Of a stretch of DNA of 14,902 bases, positions 7,425 through 14,902 are shown one piece after another. A model generated the notes under the pieces. The model was not told the DNA's origin, did no database searches, and worked only from the letters and a program-made list of their open reading frames with translations. Both the position numbers and the translations under genes were made by a program. The stretch is from Bacteroidales bacterium (GTDB lineage: Bacteria > Bacteroidota > Bacteroidia > Bacteroidales > UBA7960): contig SLNU01000249.1 in assembly GCA_007132865.1 (NCBI GenBank), forward strand, positions 1 to 14,902, written 5' to 3'. How positions within the stretch are numbered: position 1 is the stretch's first letter; every line of letters begins with the position of its first letter.

Positions 7425-7526
7425 GTCCGCACGCCGGACCTATTAAGGCGCATGCCGCGTGCGTAAACCATAAGCGGTTTATATAATCCACCAATGCCTT
7501 CATTGGTGTCTGTCGGACCTTAATAG
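7425..7526. terminator. Multi-hairpin convergent terminator region
   Basis: Directly after the pheT stop is a hairpin with arms GTCCG and CGGAC (7425-7439). A 9-bp inverted repeat, CTATTAAGG (7440-7448) and CCTTAATAG (7518-7526), then encloses three more hairpins. These are CGCATG/CGTGCG (7449-7463, one G-U pair), TAAACC/GGTTTA (7464-7481) and CACCAATG/CATTGGTG (7489-7508, perfect 8-bp stem with a CCTT loop). The right arm overlaps the stop codon of the opposing protease gene. Symmetric structure between convergent genes suggests termination in both directions. T-runs are lacking. Confidence 0.55.
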
Positions 7527-10500
7527 ATGATGACTTTTTCAAGGTAGACAAGTCCCCCGGTTTCAACCCTCAGGTAATAGACCCCGGCAGCAAGGCCGCT
7601 TAATGGAATTCGCAAGGTCGTTTGGCCTGGCCCGAGGTCGACCGTGTGGCGCAAGACCGTCGTGCCATGGTGGTCCAGAAGGCGGATGCCGGCCTGTTGG
7701 CCTGTGAGGCGGATACCGACATTCAGGTGATCCCTTGCCGGGTTCGGGAATACCTCCAGCGGGTTCTCACCTGCAGGAGCAGGGATGCCGGTATTGTCAG
7801 GGACCATTTCCACAACCACCTCCTTGTCTGCATTCAGGATATCGAACGTCCCGTGGAAGTCAAAGAATTGTTCGCGGGATACCACAAACGGATAGTCACC
7901 AGGGGGCAGCTCTGAAATCAGGTATTCACCGGGTTCAAAGGGTTCTCCGTTCAGTGTAATAACGGCATCCGGCAATTCTTCCCGGTGATGGTCTATTACA
8001 ATGAAGCGGACTTCGAACGCTCCGGTAATATATATTTCCACAATCTTTGGCTCATTTCCAAGGTCGAATGATCCCTCTATCAATAATTCCCCACTGCCGG
8101 AGAATATCTTGTAGTGGTAACTTCCCGGGATAAGATCCATGGTCTTGCGCCCCTCTTCAGGCAACAGGGTGGTGGAACCGATGAGCACTTCCAGGTTCTC
8201 CAGTTCAGGGTTTTCCCAGTCATTGATTATAAAGGTCACTGGCTGGGGAGGCGGACTGGTCGGTAGTGAGTATCCCAGATACAGGTTGGGTCGTGCAGTG
8301 GCATTGCCATTGAATCCGGGGGCAGACAGTAGATCGCTGAATCCGTATGAAACAAGCTTTTTGTCGGATGGGGTACATGCCACCCTGAAATACGGGGAGG
8401 TCCAGTCAGACAACATTCCCCAGCTTATTTCAACAACCAGGTTGCTTGTCCCGTCAAAGTGGAAATCTGATGTGTCCCAGTAATGCCAGCCCAGTGAAGA
8501 GGGCATCTGGTATGCGTCGGATGAAAATACGACTTGTCCGTCATCCATCGGCACGAAAGAACCGGGTAGTTCGGACAAATTGGTGTGTTTTATCCGGATC
8601 CTGAAGTTTGGCAATACGTTCTGTGAGGCAGTGGTCTGGACAAAGAAAAATCCGATGGCATTGATGATGTTGGCCTTGGTACCGACCTCCCCTGCAAAAT
8701 ACAGCATTTGGCTTCGGTTGGCCTTGTACAGATTGTAAAAGGGATATTGGTTGGAGTGATAGTCATCCCTTCCGATAATGGCTTCGGGAGCCTGTCCGAT
8801 AAAAATGGAAGTGTCAATGGTGGCGACGTGTCCGTCCTGAACGGTCAGTTTCAGGGGGATGGCTTGCCCTACCGGGGTGGAGGGATGGGCGGTCACATTG
8901 AAAACAAGCTGTGTTTTGCCCTGGGGCTCAAGGGGCGGGAGAGCAATTTGGGTGGTCTCGAAACTCAGATAGGGGGATTCTGTCTGGAGCGTGGCCAGGG
9001 GATTTCGCGCCCTGACATTTCCGGTATTGGCAAGCCGGAAGCCAAGCAGGGCAGAGGCGTCAGGATCGATATGAGCCAGGTTTTTCTGGTCCGGAACTTC
9101 CTCCAGAAAGTAAGTCCGGTCAATGTTGAAAACCGGGGCATGCCCGGGAATGACAAAGCTGGACTGCCAGGTGGTATTTCCATCGGTTACATCCAGGATC
9201 AGTCTTGCTCTGTGAAGGTTGGGCATGGAAAGCTTTGCCCTCAGGGTAAAGGCGTCTCCCAGGCGAACCGTATTGGATGGTGCCTCGTGGCCCATGCCGT
9301 CAAAATGCACTTCATGAGATTCATCGACCAGGCGGATATGGGCATCGGCACTGGAGAGCCTTGCAGAAAGCGGACCGGCCGGGGCAGTCCCGGTATTCTT
9401 CAGGTAAAGGTCCACCGTAAAGTCTTCCCCATACAAGGCCTGCTGGCGAAGGTTACCCAGCATGTCATAAAAGAGGACGTTCTCAAGCTGGACATATGGC
9501 CCTTCCAAAACGGAGACAGGTACATCCTCGATGTAGGGGATATGTTGGGGCTTGGTTACCACAATCCTGGCATGTCCGGTATTGGTAAATGGTTTAATGG
9601 GAAGCTCCAGCCTTCCGTTGTCATCTGTAAACCCGGCCCCGTGTAGCACACCGAAACTGGAGATGGCTACGTAGGAACCCGGGAGTGCCTGCACGACATA
9701 ACGGTCACGCCCCAGGGGGATGAATGGCATGTGCCAGACACTGTTGGGGCTTGCCTCGGTCAGGTATATCATCGTGGAAGGGTCTCCGAATGTATGGTAG
9801 CCCTGCCAGTACCAGGTTGTGTTCGCCTGTGTCTGGTAGTTGGAAACATGGGCTTGCGTGACTGCCAGGTTCCCAAAGATCTGCAGTGCAGCCACAGGCA
9901 GGTACTCTTTGGAGAACAATGCATCCATGGCACCGGTTGAAGATCCATCACGGCTTGGTACAAAGCCTTCGTTGTTGCCCTGCATGGGGAAAGCCCCGAC
10001 CGACCAATAAAAATCCTCATACCAGTGGGTGTCCGGGGCGGACCCGATATATGCCACGGCACCCCTGTTCCTGGCCCTTACCCATGCTTCAGCCATGCTT
10101 TCTTCATGGTTGAACAATGCACTTTGACAACAGTTTCCGATGACCAGGGGGAATTTGCCCGCATTTCCCAGGTTGTGGACACCGGTGGTGGAGAGGGTCG
10201 GACTGGCCCAGGAGGTGGGGGTGCAATGCCCGGTAAAGGTCACTACCCCGGCCGAGACCTTGTCTGCGGCATACACGTTCTCATAATTGTTCAGGATGGC
10301 ATGAACGGTCTGATACCCGTTGTCTGCATTGAAATAATTCCTGCTGGCATATTTTACCGTAGGTTGCAGTATGGATTGGTTCCAGGTGAAGTCATGGCCG
10401 GCAATGAGCGTGGCTTTGTTCAGAAAAGAAGGATCCTCGAACGCATACTGCTGGTATAGAAGAATTTTTTCGATCTGGTTTTCGAGTTCAGTCGTGTTTC

Positions 10501-11674
10501 TTGCAGACAACCTTCCGTAGTACATTTCCGGGAAATAATCCCCGTCAACGGATGCATAGTACAGGTCTGTAGGTTTGCCGGTGGCGCTTCCTGTGGCAGA
10601 GGGGGGAAGCTTGCCGGTATCCCCGACCAGCACCAGGAAGGTCGGTGCCGGGTTGCCCAGGCTGGCCGAGAGGTATTGCTGGCGGGTATATTGCCTGATA
10701 CTACCGGCCGTGCCACCGATCTCATCCGTATAGGCTACCTTAACCTGAAAGCCTTTCTGGATCTGCCATTCTATGAACGGAATCAGGGTTTCCCTGAAGT
10801 CCGGGTGCGAGATGATCAGCATTTTTATCGGCTGCTTCATCAGGTCTGGGAAGCTTTTCAGAGGGGATTTCGATGGGTTCAGGACCTGGTCGTAAACGCC
10901 CTCAAAAAACGGGGAATAGGTCGAGGCCTTGATCTGTTCTGAAAGAAATTTATCGGCCTGGTGATAATGGATGGCAAGCTCAATGTCGTTATACACCCGG
11001 ATGGTATGACTGGTCGGGTCATAGGCTACCGGGGCCACTGTCAGCCTGGCTATGCGGATACCACGCATCACACCGAGTACTTCTATTGCTGCAAGCTCCG
11101 GCTGTATCAGTCCGGCTTTTTCGTAAGACTGGTTCTGAAAAAAGAAGGGGATCACGCCGGGATCCTCCGTTTTTACCATCGAAGGCTGGACCGGGTATAG
11201 GGGATGCTGAATGCCCAGGTCTCCCAGGCTGAATGTTTCAGTTGTATAAGAGAGTACCTCCAGGCTTACCTCCGCGCCGAAGGGGATCTCGATAAGTTCT
11301 TTGCTGGCAGGAAGCTTTGGAGTGCCCGGCTCGCCCACACTAAAGGCATTGGGCAGAGCCAGGTCGGTGAAGCTGCCGTGACCGGTTTTAATCTCCCTTG
11401 CCTCCAGTCTGTCAAACCGAAAAACCAGCCTGGTGCCCTCCCAGCTGTCTGACTTCACCTCTATGCCGCCCTCATGCAGGAGGCCGCCCTCATGCGGGAT
11501 GCTGTCTTTCGTCAGGATGTCGCCCCCCTTCAGGGAAAGCGTGATTTTCCCTGTGCCGGCAAAAACGCCACCGCCCCAAAGTATAAGCAATATGAGCCAG
11601 AAAAAACCGGGGGCTTTTCCCGGCCTGATAAAAACAGTCAGCCCGGAAAAGGAGAAGACAGTGTGTTTATTCAT
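7520..11674 (-). CDS. Gingipain-like C25 cysteine peptidase with T9SS sorting domain
   Basis: A 1384-aa secreted protease. The N-terminus has an unusually long leader (about 23 residues) before a hydrophobic core (24-37), with a likely signal cleavage near VFA-G (39-40). A gingipain-type propeptide spans about 41-255 and the C25 catalytic domain about 280-640, followed by an Ig-like domain (about 645-720). The catalytic set known from Porphyromonas Kgp is present: Asp428 (AGHDFTW), His483 (TFTGHC) and Cys516 (IGNCC), with His-Cys spacing of 33 residues. VDGDYFPEMYYGRLSA and the YIGSAPDTHW stretch are further family signatures. After two CARDB-like regions (about 730-960) and a beta-sandwich unit common in T9SS proteins (about 965-1135) come two PEGA-like modules (about 1155-1290). 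The C-terminal type A sorting domain runs 1305-1384 (VFPNPARDHLNVG, LAAGVYYLRVETG). Kgp/RgpA-style adhesin repeats are not evident. The 65-bp gap from the permease gene allows co-transcription or its own promoter. Confidence 0.95.
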   Translation of the reverse strand: MNKHTVFSFSGLTVFIRPGKAPGFFWLILLILWGGGVFAGTGKITLSLKGGDILTKDSIPHEGGLLHEGGIEVKSDSWEGTRLVFRFDRLEAREIKTGHGSFTDLALPNAFSVGEPGTPKLPASKELIEIPFGAEVSLEVLSYTTETFSLGDLGIQHPLYPVQPSMVKTEDPGVIPFFFQNQSYEKAGLIQPELAAIEVLGVMRGIRIARLTVAPVAYDPTSHTIRVYNDIELAIHYHQADKFLSEQIKASTYSPFFEGVYDQVLNPSKSPLKSFPDLMKQPIKMLIISHPDFRETLIPFIEWQIQKGFQVKVAYTDEIGGTAGSIRQYTRQQYLSASLGNPAPTFLVLVGDTGKLPPSATGSATGKPTDLYYASVDGDYFPEMYYGRLSARNTTELENQIEKILLYQQYAFEDPSFLNKATLIAGHDFTWNQSILQPTVKYASRNYFNADNGYQTVHAILNNYENVYAADKVSAGVVTFTGHCTPTSWASPTLSTTGVHNLGNAGKFPLVIGNCCQSALFNHEESMAEAWVRARNRGAVAYIGSAPDTHWYEDFYWSVGAFPMQGNNEGFVPSRDGSSTGAMDALFSKEYLPVAALQIFGNLAVTQAHVSNYQTQANTTWYWQGYHTFGDPSTMIYLTEASPNSVWHMPFIPLGRDRYVVQALPGSYVAISSFGVLHGAGFTDDNGRLELPIKPFTNTGHARIVVTKPQHIPYIEDVPVSVLEGPYVQLENVLFYDMLGNLRQQALYGEDFTVDLYLKNTGTAPAGPLSARLSSADAHIRLVDESHEVHFDGMGHEAPSNTVRLGDAFTLRAKLSMPNLHRARLILDVTDGNTTWQSSFVIPGHAPVFNIDRTYFLEEVPDQKNLAHIDPDASALLGFRLANTGNVRARNPLATLQTESPYLSFETTQIALPPLEPQGKTQLVFNVTAHPSTPVGQAIPLKLTVQDGHVATIDTSIFIGQAPEAIIGRDDYHSNQYPFYNLYKANRSQMLYFAGEVGTKANIINAIGFFFVQTTASQNVLPNFRIRIKHTNLSELPGSFVPMDDGQVVFSSDAYQMPSSLGWHYWDTSDFHFDGTSNLVVEISWGMLSDWTSPYFRVACTPSDKKLVSYGFSDLLSAPGFNGNATARPNLYLGYSLPTSPPPQPVTFIINDWENPELENLEVLIGSTTLLPEEGRKTMDLIPGSYHYKIFSGSGELLIEGSFDLGNEPKIVEIYITGAFEVRFIVIDHHREELPDAVITLNGEPFEPGEYLISELPPGDYPFVVSREQFFDFHGTFDILNADKEVVVEMVPDNTGIPAPAGENPLEVFPNPARDHLNVGIRLTGQQAGIRLLDHHGTTVLRHTVDLGPGQTTLRIPLSGLAAGVYYLRVETGGLVYLEKVIIY
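11465..11495 (-). repeat. Short in-frame direct repeat (HEGG twice)
   Basis: The 13-mer gccgccctcatgc occurs exactly at 11465-11477 and 11483-11495, an 18-bp period. It encodes a doubled HEGG six residues apart (residues 61-70) in the mature N-terminus or propeptide of the C25 protease. It is a probable small in-frame duplication of no evident function. Confidence 0.6.
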
Positions 11675-11739
11675 TTCGATCTGGCAAAAGATGCAAATTT
11701 TGACAAATGCAAACAGTAAATTTAACCATATTGTCCCTT

Positions 11740-12978
11740 CTAACCTAATCCGGCAGGCTCATGTCTGCCCAATACGTTCGAAATGCTCCGCAATGGCAGG
11801 ATGGTGGCCAGCAGTCCGATTCCAAAAACCGTCGCCGCCACCAGGGCAAAATCCGTCCACTTCACAGCCACCGGGTATGCATCGATGATATAGGCTCCGT
11901 CTGCCTGTATCGAGATCAGTCCAAACCGAATCTGCAACCAGCATACGAGTCCGCCAAGCACAAGCCCCGCCAGGGCTCCCCCCAGGCTGATCATGACCCC
12001 CTCTACCAGGAAGATTCGCCGGATGATCTCCCGGCTGGCTCCCAGGCTGTGGAGGGTGTGGATGTCTGATTTTTTCTCAATGACCAGCATGGTCAGTGAA
12101 CCGATTACGTTAAAAGCTGCAATCAATAAAATAAAGCTCAGGATGAAAAAGATTGCCCAGCGTTCTGTCTGCATGATTTTATATATGAGGGCTTGTTGCT
12201 GGAGCGGGTTTCTTGCAGTGAAGCCATCCCCCAATAAAGATGCTATCTCAGCTTGTACCCGGGAGCGGTTTGCGTCCGGGTGCAGGATGACTGCCAGGGA
12301 GGTCACCTCTGAGTCATGTTCGAGCAAACGGCGTGCCAGCCTGAGTGGCACCAGCACGTACTCCATGTCCAATTCCGGCTGTACCTGGAAGATCCCGCTG
12401 GCATAGTTGGTGGAGGCGTTGAAGGCCTGGGCAGGCTGCATGCTGACCGTCCGGCCCCGTCGGGGAACGTAAAGGTGCAAAGGGTTGAGAAAGTCATTGA
12501 TGTTGGCTGCCAACATATAAGCAACCCCCTGTCCGATGATGAAAAAATCAACATCCCCTTCTCTCAGCATGAATTCCCCTTCCACCATCAAGGTGTCCAG
12601 ACCGGTAATCTCCTGAAAGGCGGGTGAGACCCCCCGCATGGTGACCAAATGCTGACGGTCGCGGTAGGTGATCAGGGCCGTTTCGTCCAGAATCTCGCCA
12701 TACACGGCAACGCCGGGGATCTTCATAAGCTCGTCCAGAGGAAATTCGTCCATCCGGAACGTTTTCCCCTCTGTCAATGTGATCTCTATATCGGGATTGA
12801 ATGCATTGAAAAGATTCAGTATCAGCTTTTCAAAACCGTTGAATACGGAAAGCACCACAACCAGGGCCATTGTGCCGACCATCACCCCCACCGACGACAC
12901 CAGGGTGATGATGTTGATGGCGTTGTGCGACTTTTTTGCGAACAGGTAGCGCCGTGCTATGTAAAATGGAAAATGCAA
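11740..12978 (-). CDS. LolC/LolE-family ABC transporter permease (FtsX-like)
   Basis: A 412-aa inner-membrane protein of usual length for the LolC/LolE family. With the ATPase LolD this family extracts lipoproteins from the inner membrane for delivery to the outer membrane. The N-terminus (FYIARRYLFAKKSHNAINIITLVS) is family-typical. TM1 is at about 21-46, a large periplasmic domain at 47-272, and TM2-TM4 at about 273-298, 324-350 and 375-396. A cytoplasmic loop EKKSDIHTLHSLGAS (301-315) fits the ATPase-coupling loop. The start codon is TTG, because no in-frame ATG exists between the preceding stop (12994-12996) and residue 33, and the TTG start matches the family N-terminus. It follows the methyltransferase gene after 15 bp, in the same frame. 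An rbfA to Lol-type permease order is, as I recall, common in Bacteroidota. Confidence 0.93.
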   Translation of the reverse strand: MHFPFYIARRYLFAKKSHNAINIITLVSSVGVMVGTMALVVVLSVFNGFEKLILNLFNAFNPDIEITLTEGKTFRMDEFPLDELMKIPGVAVYGEILDETALITYRDRQHLVTMRGVSPAFQEITGLDTLMVEGEFMLREGDVDFFIIGQGVAYMLAANINDFLNPLHLYVPRRGRTVSMQPAQAFNASTNYASGIFQVQPELDMEYVLVPLRLARRLLEHDSEVTSLAVILHPDANRSRVQAEIASLLGDGFTARNPLQQQALIYKIMQTERWAIFFILSFILLIAAFNVIGSLTMLVIEKKSDIHTLHSLGASREIIRRIFLVEGVMISLGGALAGLVLGGLVCWLQIRFGLISIQADGAYIIDAYPVAVKWTDFALVAATVFGIGLLATILPLRSISNVLGRHEPAGLG

Positions 12979-12993
12979 GATCTGATTGTAAGT

Positions 12994-13809
12994 TTAAACT
13001 TTCCAGGCCTTTACCAGCAGTCCTGTACCCGAACGGTGCCGCAGGTGCAGGTCAGCCAGGTTCAGCAACAAAGAAAAAGGCATAACCAACAGATAATACA
13101 GAGGCAGCAAAAACATGAAAAACCGGGAGATTCCGATGAGGGAAATGGGTGTTTTCATGGAAAGATGCCAGGATATGCTGCCGGGCAAGCCGTAGGTGAA
13201 GTACGTTTCCACCCTGTTGAAACCTGCTTTTTTCAGCTTATCAGAGATTTCGACACGTCCGTAGCCATCGCGGACATGCTCTTCAATAAACGAGCGGTCT
13301 GATCCGCTGTGCACATCGCTTCCACCCTGGTCTGAAGGCGTGCTGATCAGCAGCATCCCGCCCTCCTTCAGGGAGGCATGAAAATTCCTGAAGACCTGAT
13401 CATCATCCTCTATATGTTCCATAACATCCACACTGAGCACCAGGTGAAAGGCTCCGGGTTTCACAAAGCCGGTAAGGTCGCTTACCTCGAAACGGGTGTT
13501 GGTCAGCCCGGCCTTTTGAAAAAAACTCCGGCAAGCCCCGATCTCTTCCGGTTTTAGGTCCACCGCGTAAATCGACCAATCAGGCCGCTTGCGGGCCATG
13601 TAATAGGTGTACTGCCCAAAACCGCTTCCTGCATCCAGCACCTGCAGGTCTTTGTTTCCATTGTGTTGCCTGGAGAAGTGCCGGAGGGCCTTGTGTATAT
13701 GCCAGGTGCGCAATAACAACACGTCAAGCAGATGGTAAAACACCCGCCTCAGAAAGACAGAACGGCTGAAAAACCGGCCCAGGCTGTGCTTGATGGGGTC
13801 GTATTGCAT
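12994..13809 (-). CDS. Class I SAM-dependent methyltransferase with hydrophobic C-terminus
   Basis: A 271-aa protein. SAM-binding motif I is VLDAGSGFGQYT (57-68), followed by AVDL (82-85), the acidic-loop region LVLSVDVMEHIED (123-135) and LKEGGMLLISTP (147-158), a Methyltransf_11/25-type fold. An N-terminal extension of about 50 mostly helical residues precedes the fold. A hydrophobic stretch (about 222-252) followed by a basic tail suggests monotopic or transmembrane attachment to the inner membrane. The substrate is unknown; lipid, quinone or cell-surface small-molecule methylation is only a guess. It starts 4 bp after the rbfA stop and is followed 15 bp later, in the same frame, by the Lol-type permease, so the three form an operon. 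No Shine-Dalgarno sequence is seen. Confidence 0.9.
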   Translation of the reverse strand: MQYDPIKHSLGRFFSRSVFLRRVFYHLLDVLLLRTWHIHKALRHFSRQHNGNKDLQVLDAGSGFGQYTYYMARKRPDWSIYAVDLKPEEIGACRSFFQKAGLTNTRFEVSDLTGFVKPGAFHLVLSVDVMEHIEDDDQVFRNFHASLKEGGMLLISTPSDQGGSDVHSGSDRSFIEEHVRDGYGRVEISDKLKKAGFNRVETYFTYGLPGSISWHLSMKTPISLIGISRFFMFLLPLYYLLVMPFSLLLNLADLHLRHRSGTGLLVKAWKV

Positions 13810-13813
13810 GGAC

Positions 13814-14149
13814 CTATTCCTTCAGCAAATTTTCAATATTCTCAATGTAATCGAGACTGTCATCTATATAAAAGCGAAGCTCGGGTATTTGCCTGAGCTG
13901 GTTTCTGACCCTTATCCCCAAAAGCTTTCTGACTTCCTTCCCGTGCATTTCTATTTGCCGGATGACCTCTGCGGCCGGCTTCCCGAATATGCTCACATAC
14001 ACTCTTGCAATGGAAAGGTCTGATGTAACCTTCACCTGGGTAACCGTGATCATGGCACCTGGAAACCATCCCCTTCCCTCGATCTGAATGATCTCCCCCA
14101 GGTCTTTCTGTAACAGCCTCGAGATTTTTTTTTGTCGGTTTGTTTCCAT
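13814..14149 (-). CDS. rbfA: 30S ribosome-binding factor A
   Basis: A 111-aa RbfA of typical length. This KH-like assembly factor binds the 30S subunit and supports late 16S rRNA maturation, notably under cold conditions. Recognisable features are the N-terminus [18 protein letters not shown], the central strand pair [24 protein letters not shown] (about 33-56, read in two parts) and the C-terminal [14 protein letters not shown] (88-101). It is the first gene of a minus-strand operon with the methyltransferase and Lol-type permease. The ATG lies only 5 nt beyond a perfect -7 promoter box, and no other in-frame start fits the family, so the mRNA is probably leaderless. Confidence 0.95.
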   Translation of the reverse strand: METNRQKKISRLLQKDLGEIIQIEGRGWFPGAMITVTQVKVTSDLSIARVYVSIFGKPAAEVIRQIEMHGKEVRKLLGIRVRNQLRQIPELRFYIDDSLDYIENIENLLKE

Positions 14150-14154
14150 GCTTG

Positions 14155-14162
14155 CAAAGATA
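14155..14162 (-). promoter_or_regulatory. -7 promoter box of rbfA
   Basis: On the minus strand this reads TATCTTTG, an exact match to the Bacteroidota TAnnTTTG -7 element, followed by CAAGC and then the rbfA ATG. A -33 TTTG was not identified, but the upstream DNA is very A+T rich. The transcription start would fall at or within a few bases of the start codon. Confidence 0.6.
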
Positions 14163-14177
14163 GTTTAAATTTTTTCT

Positions 14178-14185
14178 TATATATT
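14178..14185 (+). promoter_or_regulatory. Weak candidate -7 box for fumarase
   Basis: TATATTTA matches TAnnTTTG at seven of eight positions and would give a leader of about 45 nt to the fumarase ATG. It lies in the 84-bp divergent gap shared with rbfA. No clear -33 element is seen. Confidence 0.25.
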
Positions 14186-14233
14186 TACGCTTCAGCTGCT
14201 TTCATTCATTACAAACCCCAAAAAAACCTGTGT

Positions 14234-14902
14234 ATGTCCCAACCTGAATTTCGTTACCGGGATCCCTTTCCCATGGGGGAGGACCCGTGTTCGTATTACC
14301 TGTTAAGCCGTGACTTTGTCAGTCTGTCCGAGTGGCAGGGGGAAAAAATTTTGCGGGTGGAGCCTGAAGGATTGACCCGCCTGGCGCGAACAGCCCTGCG
14401 TGATGCTTCTTTTATGCTGCGTACGGAGCATATTCGCCAAATGGCAGCCATACTGGAAGATCCGGAGGCCAGTGAAAACGATAAATACGTGGCCCTTACC
14501 ATGCTCCGGAATGCCGAGATTTCGGCAAAGGGGGTTCTTCCGTATTGCCAGGATACCGGTACCGCAACAATTGTGGCCAAGAAAGGGCAAGGAGTATGGA
14601 CTGGCGGGGGAGACCATGAAGCCCTTTCGAAAGGGGTGTATCAAACCTATGCGGAAGAGAACCTCCGGTTCTCACAAGTAGTGCCGCTGGATATGTACAA
14701 GGAAAAGAATTCCGGCACCAACCTTCCGGCCCAGATCGACATCAGCGCCGTGGACGGGGATGAATACCATTTCCTTTTCGTGGCCAAGGGCGGAGGATCT
14801 TCCAATAAAACCGCCCTATTCCAGGAGACCAAGGCATTGCTGAACCCGTCCAGCCTCGAAAAATACCTGGTCGACAAGCTCAAAACCCTGGGCACGGCCG
14901 CC
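14234..14902 (+). CDS. fumA: Class I fumarate hydratase, 3' end missing
   Basis: The frame is open from the ATG at 14234 to the window end (223 codons), so about the last 60 percent of a typical 540-550-aa single-chain class I fumarase is missing. The enzyme interconverts fumarate and malate with a [4Fe-4S] cluster in the cytoplasm. [19 protein letters not shown] (100-118) is the family signature. C105 matches in position the cluster ligand Cys105 of E. coli FumA as I recall it. [12 protein letters not shown] (159-170) and [17 protein letters not shown] (183-199) are also characteristic. It is divergent from rbfA across 84 bp. The symbol denotes the class; FumA and FumB cannot be told apart here. 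Confidence 0.95.
   Translation, partial: MSQPEFRYRDPFPMGEDPCSYYLLSRDFVSLSEWQGEKILRVEPEGLTRLARTALRDASFMLRTEHIRQMAAILEDPEASENDKYVALTMLRNAEISAKGVLPYCQDTGTATIVAKKGQGVWTGGGDHEALSKGVYQTYAEENLRFSQVVPLDMYKEKNSGTNLPAQIDISAVDGDEYHFLFVAKGGGSSNKTALFQETKALLNPSSLEKYLVDKLKTLGTAA

Noticed and set aside
7440..7526. Possible tRNA, because three hairpins are enclosed by a closing stem of 9 bp over 87 nt
   Set aside because: Stem lengths, the lack of a TTCRA-type T-loop and of a D-arm GG, and overlap with a stop codon do not fit a tRNA on either strand.
8708..9646. Long plus-strand ORF (312 aa) antisense to the C25 protease
   Set aside because: It lies wholly inside a well-supported protease gene, has no domain or signal, and reflects codon bias on the opposite strand.
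7520..11674. The C25 protease as a horizontally acquired or damaged gene
   Set aside because: The frame is intact, all catalytic residues and the sorting domain are present, and base composition by eye is like its neighbours. No flanking mobile element or direct-repeat scar is seen.
11684..11719. Promoter of the C25 protease
   Set aside because: The minus strand has several TTTG motifs and two TTTGCAT copies, but no exact TAnnTTTG box with correct spacing. Read-through from the permease gene is equally possible.

Overview
The window looks like chromosomal DNA from a member of the Bacteroidota, probably Bacteroidales-like. The evidence is a gingipain-type C25 protease with a type IX secretion (T9SS) C-terminal sorting domain, a lamin-tail/Ig-like surface protein, a near absence of Shine-Dalgarno sequences, and a perfect Bacteroidota -7 promoter box (TAnnTTTG) in front of rbfA. 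No mobile element, CRISPR array, tRNA or rRNA is visible. Nearly all of the window is coding.

Layout, left to right. (1) The 3' part of a large plus-strand extracellular protein built of alternating SbsA-like Ig and lamin-tail domains. (2) A short convergent gap filled with degenerate GC-rich tandem repeats, then a minus-strand ComF-family phosphoribosyltransferase. (3) A 152-bp divergent control region with an inverted repeat, a 9-bp direct repeat and a real Shine-Dalgarno sequence. It leads into a compact plus-strand operon of two related single-pass membrane coiled-coil proteins of unknown function followed by pheT, complete at 820 aa. (4) A highly structured convergent gap with four small hairpins, three of them bracketed by a 9-bp inverted repeat. 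(5) A minus-strand block that reads rbfA, a class I methyltransferase, a LolC/LolE-type ABC permease and then the 1384-aa gingipain-like protease. (6) A divergent plus-strand class I fumarase gene that runs off the right edge.

How the genes relate. pheT, rbfA, fumarase and the Lol-type permease are housekeeping functions in translation, ribosome maturation, the TCA cycle and lipoprotein export. The two surface-type proteins (lamin-tail protein and C25 protease) would leave the cell through Sec and, for the protease clearly, T9SS. The least explained part is the paralogous membrane coiled-coil pair. Both members keep the same architecture and two equivalently placed cysteines in the C-terminal domain, and they are tightly linked to pheT. 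Other points worth a second look are the probable leaderless rbfA transcript, the in-frame methyltransferase/permease junction with a TTG start, the intact catalytic triad of the gingipain homologue with cysteine next to the catalytic histidine, and the repeat and hairpin structures in the intergenic gaps.
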